This document shows positions 13,291 to 24,745 of a stretch of 64,000 nt of DNA, piece after piece. This DNA comes from Scylla paramamosain (lineage: Eukaryota; Arthropoda; Malacostraca; Decapoda; Portunidae), in NCBI RefSeq assembly GCF_035594125.1, contig NC_087166.1:17203766-17267765 (forward strand), read 5' to 3'. Below the pieces are notes generated by a model that saw only the letters and a list, made by a program, of their open reading frames with translations, was not told the origin of the DNA and did no database searches. The translations under genes and the position numbers were made by a program. Every line of letters starts with the position of its first letter. Position 1 is the stretch's first letter.

Positions 13291-16200
13291 AGCGTTTTAG
13301 TACCTAGCACGCTCAAAAGCACTTGAAATATTCGTTTCTGATAGTGTCGTTTGTTTCCCAATATACAGTGTTTTTCGTGTATTTTTACGTTTCGGTATAT
13401 AACATTGTGAAAAACACTCATAATACACGTTTTTAGTAATATTTTTCTTTCTCCTTATAGAGTGGTATTCACGCATTTTTTTTTTTTTTTTGGTACCTAA
13501 GAAACTCAAAAATACTTATACACAATTTTCATAATGTCCTTTCGTTTCCTAGTATAGAGCGGTTTTCATGCATATTCGCGTTTCGATATCTAACGAGCTC
13601 AAACACCCTTAAGATATACGGTTTTCGTAACGTTGTTCTCTTTCTTCAAATGACGTGCTTTCCATGCATTTTGGTGTTCTTGTACCTGATAAGGTGAGAA
13701 ATACTTAAAACACACGTTTTTGGTATCAATGTTCTTTTTCTTCACATAAAGTGTTGTTCACTTGTTTTTAGCGTTTTGCTACCTGAGAAGCATATTTCTA
13801 GTAAAATAGTTTTGTTTCACATTATAGGGTACTTGATATGCATTTTGGAGTTTTTATACGGAAAATGTTCAAAACGTTCAAAATTCAAGATTTTGTTAAT
13901 GTTATTATATTTTTTCGTGAAGGGAATTTTGCATGTTTTTGAACATTTTTCTATGAAAGAAGCTTGAAAACATTAACAAAAAGTTTTTGTTAATGTTGAT
14001 TTGTAATCCTAAATAGGTTGCACACTTTTCTGGTAATGCCATTTCATTTCCCACCATAGAGTGCTTTCCATGCATTTTGTCGTTTTGGTACCTAACATAA
14101 AAAAAAGAATAAATAAAAGCGTTAATGTTTCTCCATATTCACACGTTTTAGCATTTCGGTACCTAAAAATCTTAAAAACACATTCTGATAATATCGTTTT
14201 GTTTTATCATATAGAGTAATTTCCAAGCATTTTGACGTTTTAGTACCTAATACTGTGAAATACACTCCAAAAATACAGTTTTGAGTAAGTTGTTCTATTT
14301 TTCCATATATTGTGCTTTACATGTGTTTAACGTTTTGTTACGTAAGAAGCTCAAAAACACTCAAATACACGTCTACCGTAATGTTTTTTTATTTCCCCAT
14401 ATAGTTTACTTTGCATGCATTTTGGTGTTTTTATACGTAACAAGCTCAAGAACACTCGAAATACCTATTTTTTGGTTGTTATTTTGTTTCATCATTAAGG
14501 TGTTTTGCATGCGTTTTAACGTTCTGATACGTAAGTAGCTCGAAAGCACTTAAAAGACACGTTTTTTTATTTATTTATTTTTTTCTCCTATATAGTGGAG
14601 TTTTGGTGCCTAACAGCACGCACTCAAAAGACACGTTTCTGGAAAGGTCATTTCTTTCACAAATATAGGTTGCTTTGCATGCATTTTTTCATAATGCTAC
14701 CTACCAATGTGAAAACACTGAAATTACATCTTTTCGTAATATTGCTTTGCTTCTTGAAACAGAGTGATATTAACGTGTCTTCGGGTTTTGGTACCATAAA
14801 AGCTCAAAAACATTTATAATACCTACATGTTTCTGGTAATGTCTTTTCGTTTCCCCATACAGAGTAATTTTCGTGCTTTTTGCCGTTTTTCTACGTAACA
14901 ACCTCAAAAACACTCAAAAATAGTTGTTTTTGGTAATGTTATTCTTTTTTTGCAAAAAGTCTGTTTTGCATGCGTTATATCGTTTTGGTACGTATGAGGT
15001 TCAATAGCACTGAAAATACACGTTTTTCGTAATATTATCTTGTATTCCCATATATCGTTTTGCGGCTCAAAAACAATCAAAACAAATGTTTCTGGTAATG
15101 CCGTATTGTTTAACCATATGGGAGACTTTGCATACATTTTTGCGTTTCTAGTATTAAAAACAAAAACAAAAAATACATATTTTGGTCATGTCGTTCTGTT
15201 TCTACTTATAGAGTGTTATTTACGCGTTTCAGCCATTTGATACCTAAAAAGCTCTAAAAAAATCATAATACATGTTTCTCGCAATGTGTTTTCGCTGCTC
15301 CATCTAGAGTACTTTCTATGCATTTTTTTTGGCGTATTATTACGTAAGAATCTCAACAACACTCAAAATACTTGTTTTTCGTCAAATTATTTTGTTTTCC
15401 ATAAAGAGTGTTTTACATGCATTTTAGCTTTTTGGTACGAAAGATGTTCAAAACACTCAACTTTTTTTTTTTTTTCATATAAAGAGTTTCCAAGCTTTTT
15501 TGTTTTGGTGCTGAACACTCATAAACACTCAAAAGATTTTTGAGTTATTTTGGAAATATCGTTTCCTTACCCCATATACGATGCTTTGCACGCATATTTG
15601 GCATTTTTATATCTTAAAATTTGATTATTTTTTCATATAGAGTGCTATTCGTGCGTTTTCATGTTTTCATAAGTTTCATAAAAACCTCAAAAACGCTCAA
15701 AATACACGTATCTCGTAAAGTCTTTTCGTTTCCTCATATAGGATGTTTTATGTATATAGTATTTTTGTTTTGTTTTTGTACATAAGAAGCTGAAAACATT
15801 CAAAATACTTTTTTTGCTAATGTTATTGCGTTACTCCATAAAAGGTGTTTTGCATGCGTTTTAGCTTTTTCGTATGTAAAGTAGTTGAAAACACTCAAAA
15901 GTCACTTTTTTTGGTTTTCTTCCCTATATAGGATGCTTTTTCATCATAAACACTCAAAAGACATGATTTTTTAAAACTAGTTTCCTTTACTTATTGAGGA
16001 TGCTTTGCATGCTTTTTTTTTGACGTTTTGTTACCTAACAATATGAAATTCACAAAAAATACACATTTCTGATAATGTTCTTCTTTTTTTTTTTCAATAT
16101 AGAGTGCTATTTATGGCTTTTAGTGTTTTGTTACCTAAGAAACTTTAAAAAAAAAAAAACACTCATACGAATAATACATGTTTCTCGTAAAGTCTTTTCG

Positions 16201-16518
16201 TTTCCCTATATAGAGTACTTTGCATGCATTTTGACGTTTTTCTACGTAATAAGCACAAAAAAAACACTACTTTTCTTATGATAATGCTATTCTGTTTCTC
16301 GAGACTTTTTTCTGCATCCCTTTTTAGCGTTTTGGTACTTAAGAATTTCAGAAAGACTGAAAAGATACATTTTTCATACTTTTGTTTTATATCCACATAC
16401 AGAGTAAATTCCATGCTTTTATCGTTTTTTGTGCCTAAGACTCTCAAAAACACTCAAAAGACACGTTTCTTTTAATGTCGCTTCGTTTTCCCATATAAGG
16501 GCTTTGCATGCATTTTCT

Positions 16519-16581
16519 CCATGCATTATTATGGTACCATTGGCATTATTATTATGCATTGCATGCATTATTTGGTACCAG
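16519..16581. repeat. 63-bp local insertion made of nearby sequence, partly inverted
   Basis: The paralogous site on the other strand (about 61660-61700) goes directly from the GCATGCATTTTCT-like box to TTTTGGTACC. Here about 63 bp lie between them, made of several GCATTATTAT, ATGCAT and GGTACC pieces. One piece, CATTATTATGGTACC, is nearly the reverse complement of the GGTACCTAATAATG that follows the insertion. Confidence 0.75.
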
Positions 16582-18600
16582 TTTTGGTACCTAATAATGT
16601 GAAAAAAACACTTAAAATACAAATTTTTTGAGAATGTTCTGTTTCTCCATATAGAAAATTATTCATGCGTTTTAGCCTTTTCATAGTTAATAAGCTCAAA
16701 AACACTTTTAATATATATATTTCAAGTAATGTCTTTCCGTTTCTCCATACAGGGCACTTTCCATGCTTTTTACCGTTTTTCTACCTACCAAGATCCGAAA
16801 TACTCAAAGTACTTGTTTTCGGTAGTTTTTTTTTCTCTTTTTCTCCAGAAAAAAAGTGTTTTGCATGCATTTTAGCGTTTTAGTATGCAAAAAGCTTAAA
16901 ACACTGAAACGAGTCGTTTTTGGTAGTTATTTCGTTTTCCTATTTACGGTGATTTTCATGTTTTTTTGTTTTGGTGCCTAGTACTCTCAAAAACACTCAA
17001 AAGACACGTTCCAAAAAATCTCGCCTCCTTTTCACGTGTAAGGTGCTTTGCTTGTATTTTTGGGTTTTGGTAACTAACAATGTGGAATACACTCAAATTA
17101 CATTTTTCTGGTAATATTATATTTCTCATATAGAGTATTATTTATGCGTTTCAGTGTTTTGGTACTTAAGAAGCTCAAAAACACTGATAATATAGATTTC
17201 CTGTAATGTCTTTTCGTTTCCTCATATAGGATACTGTACACGGATTTTAGCGTTTTTGCACGTAAGAAGCTTAAAACAATCAAAACATTTGTTTGGTAAC
17301 GTTATTCTGTTTCTGCATAAAGCGTGGTTTTTGAGACGTTTTAGAGCTTTCGTGCGTAGGTAGTTTAAAAACGCTAAAAAGAAAAGTTTTTGATAATGTT
17401 GTTTTGCTGTCATACATAGCGTGCTTCAGTTGCTTTTTATTTTTTTTTCTATTGCCTAAAATGATCATAAAAAAAAAAAACATTTCTAAAAGTCTTGTTT
17501 ATTTTACCAATATAGTGTGATTTACGTACATTTTGCCGTTTTAATACATAACAATGTGAAATACATTCAAAATACATGTATTTGGTAATGTTGTTCTGTT
17601 TCCCCATACAGATTTCTATTCTAGCTCTTTCGAGTTTTTTTTTTTTTCACCTAAGATGTTAAAAACACTCACAATACAATTTTCTCGTAATTCCATGCTT
17701 TCTGATGTTTTTGTACGTAACAAGCTGAAAAACAAAGAAAATCATTGTTTATTATTATTTTTTTTTGCATGCGTTTTAACGTTTTGTCACGTAAGTAGTT
17801 TAAAACACTCAAAAGACACGTTTTTCATAATGTTTTATCCGTATATAGAATGCTTTAAATGCTTTTTAGCGATTTTCTGAATAATACTCTTATAAAAAAT
17901 TCAAGACACTTTTGTGTAAATCCCATTTTCTTTCCACATATAGTGTGTTTTTCATGCATCTTGCATGCATTCATTTCCATACATATAAAGTGTTATAATA
18001 TTTTTGTACCAAAGATGCAAAAAAAAACATTCATAATACACGTTTCTCGTAATGACTTTTTTTTTTGTTTCCTCATATAAGGTGCTTTACATGCGTTTCA
18101 CGTTTTTGTACCTAACAAGTTGAAAAACACAAAATACTTGTTTTTGCTAATGTTATTATCTTCCTCCATATTTTTATCTTTTTTTTAATGCGTTTTAATG
18201 TTTTGGTACGTAAAAAGATCGAAAACACCCAAAACCACACGTTTTTCGTAATTTTGTTTTGTATTGGCATATAAGGTGAATTCCATCCTTTTTAGCGTTC
18301 CGGTGTCAAACACGCTCAAAAACACTCAAAAGACACATTTCTGGTAATGTTATTACGTTTCCTCATATTGGAGGCTTTGCATGCATTTTCTCGTTTTGGG
18401 AACTAACAATGAAAAAAAAAACACTCAAAATACACATTTTCGTTAATGTTCTGGTTTTCCATAGAAAATACTATTTATGTTATTTTTTTAGAGTTCTAGT
18501 AACGATTATAATACACGTCTCTAGTAATGTTCTCTCGTTTCCCCATATAAGGTATCTTGCATGCATTTAAATACTATAAATGCTTATGTTTTGCAATATT

Positions 18601-19125
18601 ATTCTGTTTCTCCAAGAAGGTTGTTTTGCATACGTTTAAGTGATTTAGTATGTCAGAAACTCAAAAACGTTTAAAAGACATCTTTTACGTAAAGTTATTT
18701 TGTTTTCCCTTATAGGTTAATTTTCATGCTTTTTTTAACGTTATGTTGCTTAACACGCTCAATACATTCAAAAGACATATGTCTTGAAAATTTGATTCCT
18801 TTCCTCATGTAGGCTTTATTGCATGCTTTTTGCCGTTTTGGTACTTAACAATGTGAAATACACTTATTATTCTGTTTCTCAAAGAAAGTTGTTTTGCATG
18901 CGTTTAAGTGATTTAATATGTAAGAAGCTCAAAAACGTTTAAAAGACACCCTTTTCGTATAGTTGTTTTGTTTTCCCATATAGGTTGATTTTCATTTTTT
19001 TTTTTTTACACGCTCAAAAATTTCAAAAGGCATGTTTCTGGAAAATTTGATTCCTTCCCTCATGTAGGCTTTACTGCATGCTTTTTGCCGTTTTGGTACC
19101 TAACAATGTTAAATACACTCAATAT
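18601..19125 (-). repeat. Tandem duplication, ~268-bp unit
   Basis: ATTCTGTTTCTCCAAGAAGG at 18601 recurs as ATTCTGTTTCTCAAAGAAAG at 18869, and the following ~250 bp match closely through to about 19125. The inverted paralogue at about 59095-59640 also carries the two units, so this duplication predates the larger inverted duplication. Confidence 0.85.
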
Positions 19126-19518
19126 TCGCGTTTTTTGGTAATGTTCTTCTGTTCCTTCATATAAAGTGCCATTTATTCGTTTTAGGGTTTTGGTACCCAA
19201 GAGGCTCAAAACAATAATAATACACTTCTCTGGTAATGTTCTTTTTGCTCTTTATATAGGTTATTTTGCATGCATTTTTGTCGTTTTTCTACATAACATG
19301 TTCAGAAACACTCAAGATACTTGTTTTTAGTAATGTCATTCAGTTTCTTCTTAAAAGGAAGTTTTGCGTGCGTTTTAGCATTTTGGTAAGAAACTGAGAA
19401 AAACTCAAAAAACACGTTTTCGGTAATGTTGTTTTTCTGATATATGGTGCTTTTCATGCTTTTCAGCGTTTTGGTGCCTAACATGCACAAAAACACCCAA
19501 TAGATAAGTTTCTTAGAG

Positions 19519-22074
19519 TGTCGTTTCGTTTCTACATATAAGGGGCTTTTTTCATGCAATTTGGCTTTGGTATCTAACAATGTGAAAAACATTATTTTTT
19601 TTGTAATGTTCTGTTTGAAAATATAGTGTTATCAACGTGTTTTCTCGTTTCCCTAACTGAGATGCTGAAGAACACTCATACGATAATCATAATGGATTTT
19701 TTTTCTCAATATAGATTTTTTTTTTGGTATGCATTTGGGTCAATTTTCCATATAACAAGCTAAAAACACTCTAAATACTTGTTTTTGGTAATGTTATTCT
19801 GTTTCTCTATAAATTGTGTTTTCCTTGAGTTTGGGCATTTTGGTATGTAAGAAGTTAAAAGAACACTCAAAATATACGTTTTTCGTATTGTTTTTTGTTT
19901 AACCATATAGGTAAAGTTCCCTGCTTTTTTTTTTTTTTTACCGTTTACCGTTTTTTACTGTGTTTAATACGCTCAAAAATCACTCAAAACACACATATCT
20001 GGTAATTTCGTTTCTTTACTCAATATCGAAGTCTTTGGATGCATTTTGGCGTTTTGGTACCTAATAATGTGAAAACTCTCAAAATATATGTTTCTATTTA
20101 TTTTATTCGGTATCTTTTTTATATCTAGTGATATTTATTCGTTTTAGCGTTTTGATACTTAAGAAACTGAAAACTCTCATAATACATATTCTTCGTAATG
20201 TCTTTTAGTTTCCTTATGTAGAGTACTTTGCATGCATATTGAGAATTTTTCTACGTAACAAGCTCAAAAAACTCTCAAAATACACGTTTTTTCGTAAGCA
20301 TATACTGTGTTCCCATTAATGTTTTTTTTTTTTCACATGCTTCTAAGCGTTTTGGTACATAACTAAAAAAGCAATGAAAAGAGACGTTTTTGGTAATAAT
20401 GTTTCCTTTTCGTATATACGGTGCTTTCCATGTTTTAATCGTTTTGGTGCCAATATCGCTCATAAAAACACTTAAAAGACACGTTTCTGTAAATTTCGTT
20501 TTCTCTTTTCATATAGAGTGCTTTGCATGCATTTTGGTGTTTTGATGTGTGAAATACACATACACACACACAAAAAAAAAGTAAATAAACGTGTTTTTTT
20601 TTTGTCATATTATTTCTTCATATAAATTGCTATTGATGCCTTTGATCGATCTGGTACCTAAAAAACGCCCATAATACAATTTTTTTTGTTATGTCTTTTC
20701 GTTTCGCAATATACTTTTGCATGCAATTTTGCTATTTTTTTCTTTTTACGTAAATAGCTCAAAACTCTCAAATTAGTTATTTTAGGTAATGTCCTGTTTC
20801 TCCATAAAAAAAAGGTGATTTTAATGCATTTTAGTGTAAGTACCTCAAAAACACTCAAAAGACACGTGGTTTTCTTTTCCATATGGTAGGCTTTCCATGC
20901 ATTTTGACGTTGTGGAACATAATAATTAGAAAAACAACCAAATACATGTTTTTGGTAATGTTGTTCTGTTTCTTGATATAACGTGCTATTCACTCGTTGT
21001 AACATTTTAGTATCTATGAAGCTCAAAATACACATCTCTTGTAATGTAATTTCGTTTTCCCATATCTTCCTTTCAATCCATTTTGGCATTTTTGTACGTA
21101 ACAAACTAAAATACACACAAAATACTTATTTTTGGTAATGTTATTCTGTTTCTCAATAAAGGGTACTTTTAAATGCGTTTAAGCGTATTGGTAGGTAAGA
21201 AACTGAAAAAAAAAAGTCAAACACACAAATTTGGTAATGTTGGTTTTTATTCTCATATAGGATGATTTCAATGCTTTTTAGCGTTTTGGTGCCTAATATG
21301 TATAAAAACACACAAAAGATTCGTTTCTTGGAATATAGTTTCGTCTCTATAAAAATGCTTTTCCATGCATTTTTCTACGTAACAAGCTAAAAAAAAAAAT
21401 AAATACACGTTTTTTATGGTAAAGATATACTGTTTCTCAACAAAGGGTTTTTACAAGCTTGTCAGCGTTTTCTTACTTAACTAGCTTAACAGCGATGAAA
21501 AGATATGTTATTGGTAATACTGTTTTCTTTTACTATATGCTGTGTTTTCTATGCTTTTTTTTTATCGTTTTGGTGTCTACAACGTTCATAAACACTCTAA
21601 AGATACGTTTATCGAAATCTCGTTTCCTTTACCCATATAGAGTGTTTTGCATGCATTTTGGCGTTTTGATACCTAACTGTGAAATACACTCAAAATACAC
21701 GTTTTTGATCATGATATTGTGTTTATCCAAATAGTGTGCTATTGATGCATTTTATTATTTTGGTACGTAAGTAGCTCAAAAACACCCATGATACACGTTT
21801 TTCGTAATGTCTTGTCGTTTTCCCATATAGGGTACCTCGGAGGCATTTTGGCATTTTTGTACGTAACAAGCTAAATAAACACTGAAAACAGTTGTTTTTT
21901 GGTAAAGTTACTCTGTTTCTCCATAAAAGATGTTTTTGCATTCGTTTTAGTGTTTCATCATATGGTGGGTGTTCCAAGCATTATACCGTTTTGGTACCTA
22001 ATAATTGGAAAAACATTCAAAACGCACATTCTGGTAATGTTCTGTTTCTCGATGTAGAATACTATCCATGTGTT
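19519..22074 (-). repeat. 2.66-kb direct duplication, unit 1
   Basis: Satellite stretch repeated collinearly at 22181-24717, with an offset of about 2.64-2.66 kb. Shared unusual landmarks confirm it, for example the TGCTGAAGAACACTCATACG string, the CCTTTGATCGAT string and the CCTAACTGTGAAATACAC string. About 106 bp of further satellite separate the two units. Confidence 0.88.
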
Positions 22075-22180
22075 TTAGCATTTTGGTACCTAAGAAGCTC
22101 AAAAACTCTTATAATACATGTTTTTTTTTTTTGTAATGTCTTTTCGTTTCCCTATATAGAGTGTTCATGCATGCATTTCA

Positions 22181-24147
22181 TGTCGTTTCGTTTCTACATA
22201 TAGGGAGCTTTTTTTCATGCAATTTGGATTTGGTATCTAACAATGTGAAAAACAATATTTTTTTTTTTGGTAATGTTGTTTCAAAATATAGTGTTACCAA
22301 GGCGTTCTCTCGTTTCCGTAACTGAGATGCTGAAGAACACTCATACGTTAATTATAATGGATTTTTTTTCTCCATATAGATTCTTTTTTTTTTTTTTTTT
22401 TGGCATGGATTTGGGGCAATTTTCTACGTAACAAACTAAAAACTCTCTAAATACTTGTTTTTGGTAATGTTATTCTGTTCCTCTATAAAACGTGAGTTTT
22501 GGCATTTTGGTATGTAAGAACACTCAAAAGATACGTTTTTCGTAATGTTTTTTTGTTTAACCATATAAGGAAAGTTCCATGCTTTTTAACGTTTTGGTGC
22601 CTAATACGCTCAAAAACACTCAAAAGACACATATCTGGTAATTTCGTTTCTTTTCCCAATATCGAAGGCCTTGGATGCATTTTGCTGTTTTGGTACCTAA
22701 TAATGTGAAAACTATCAAAATATATGTTTCTGCTTATTTTATTCGGTTTCTCCATATCTAGTGATTTTTATTCGTTTTAACGTTTTGATACTTAAGAAGC
22801 TGAAAAACTCTCATAATACATATTCTTCGTAATGTCTTTTAGTAATGTAGAGTACTTTGCATGCATTTTGTAAATTTTTCTACGTAACAAGCTCAAAAAA
22901 CACTCAAAATACACGTTTTTTTTCGTAAACATTTATGAATTAATGTTAATTAATGTTTTTTTACATGCATCTCAGCGTTATGGTACAAAACTCAAAACCA
23001 ATGAAAAGAGATGTTTTTGGTAATATTGTTTCCTTTTCGTATATACGGTGCTTTCCATGTTTTAATCGTTTTGGTGCCTATATCGCTCATAAACACTCAA
23101 AAGACACGTTTCTGTAAATTTCGTTTTTTTTTTTTTCCTTCATATAGAGTGCTTTGCATGCATTTTGGTGTTATGATGTTTGTGAAATACACAAACACAA
23201 AAAATAAGTAAATAAAGTTGTTTTTTTGTAACTATGTTTCTCCATCAATTGCTATTGATGCCTTTGATCGATTTGGTACCTAAAAAGCTTAAAAAAAAAC
23301 GCCCATAATACATTTTTTTTTCGTAATGTCTTCGTGTCGCAATATACTTTTGCATGCAAATTTGCGTTTTTTTTTTTTTTTTTTGCACGTAAAAAGTTAA
23401 AAAATACTCAAAATAGTTCTTCTATGTAATGATGTTCTGTTTCTCTATAAAAGGGTGTTTTTAAATGCATTTTAGTGTTTTAATACGTAAGTACCTCAAA
23501 AACACTCTAAAGACACGTTGTTTTCTTTTCCATATGGGATTTCCTTGCATTTTGACGTTGTGGTACATAATGATTGGGAAAACAACCAAAAACATGTTTT
23601 TGGTAATATTGTTCTGTTTCTCGATATAGCGTTGTAACATTTTAGTATCTATGAAGCTCAAAATACACATCTCTTGTAATTTAATTTCGTTTTCCCATAT
23701 CTTCCTTTGCATCCATTTTGGCATTTTTGTACGTAACAAACTAAAATACACACAAAATGCTTGTTTTTGGTAATGTTATTTTGTTTCTCAATAAAGGGTA
23801 CTTTTAAATGCGTTTAAGCGTTTTGCTTGGTAAGAAACTGAAAAACAAAGATATATATTTGGTAATGTTGGTTTTTATTCTCATATAGGATGATTTCAAT
23901 GCTTTTTAGCGTTTTGGTGCCTAGTATGCATAAAAACAAGCAAAAGATTTGTTTCTTGGAATGTCGTTTCGTCTCTATAAAAATGCTTTTCCATTCATTT
24001 TTCTAGCAACAAGCTAAAAAAAAAAAAATCAAAATACACGTTTTTGGGTAAAGATATACTGTTTCTCAACAAAGGGTTTTTATATGCTTGTCAGCATTTT
24101 TGTACATAACTAGCTTAAAAACGATGAAAATATATGTGTTTGGTAAT

Positions 24148-24181
<34 letters not shown>

Positions 24182-24717
24182 ATATACGGTGTTTCTATGC
24201 TTTTTATCGTTTTGGTGTCTACAACACTCATAAACACTCTAAAGACACGTTTATCGAAATCTCGTTTACTTTACCCATATAGAGTGTTTTGCATGCATTT
24301 TGGCGTTTTGATACCTAACTGTGAAATACACTCAAAACACACGCTTTTGGTTATGATATTGTGTTTATCCAAATAGTGTGCTATTGATGCATTTTATTGT
24401 TTTGGTACGTAAGTAGCTCAAAAACACCCATGATACACGTTTTTCGTAATGTCTTGTCGTCTTCCCATATTGGGTACCTCGGATGCATTTTGGCATATTT
24501 TTTTTTCGAAACAAGCTCAAAAACACTGAAAACAGTTCTTTTTCGTAATGTTACTCTGTTTCTCCATAAAGGATGTTTTTGCATGCGTTTTAGCGTTTCA
24601 TCATATGGTGGGTTTTCCGAGCATTTCGCCACTTTGGTACCTAATAATGGGAAAAACACTCAAAATGCACATTTTGGTGATGTTCTGTTTCTCGATGTAG
24701 AGTGCTATTTGTGTGTT
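22181..24717 (-). repeat. 2.66-kb direct duplication, unit 2
   Basis: Second copy of 19519-22074. It carries a longer T run at about 24150-24178. It stops at the edge of the GC-rich island: unit 1 continues with ...TGTGTTTTAGC, whereas here the sequence changes after GTGTGTT at 24718. Confidence 0.88.
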
Positions 24718-24719
24718 GT

Positions 24720-24739
24720 CAATCCTTTCTCATTTTCAG
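24720..24739 (+). promoter_or_regulatory. Putative 3' splice acceptor
   Basis: The 20 bases end in a pyrimidine-rich run (CCTTTCTCATTTTCAG) with the AG at 24738-24739, seven bases before the chosen ATG. This is a textbook-looking acceptor and suggests that the downstream frame is the final coding exon of a spliced transcript. Any upstream exon is not visible, because satellite begins right before this site. Confidence 0.55.
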
Positions 24740-24745
24740 GCTAAG

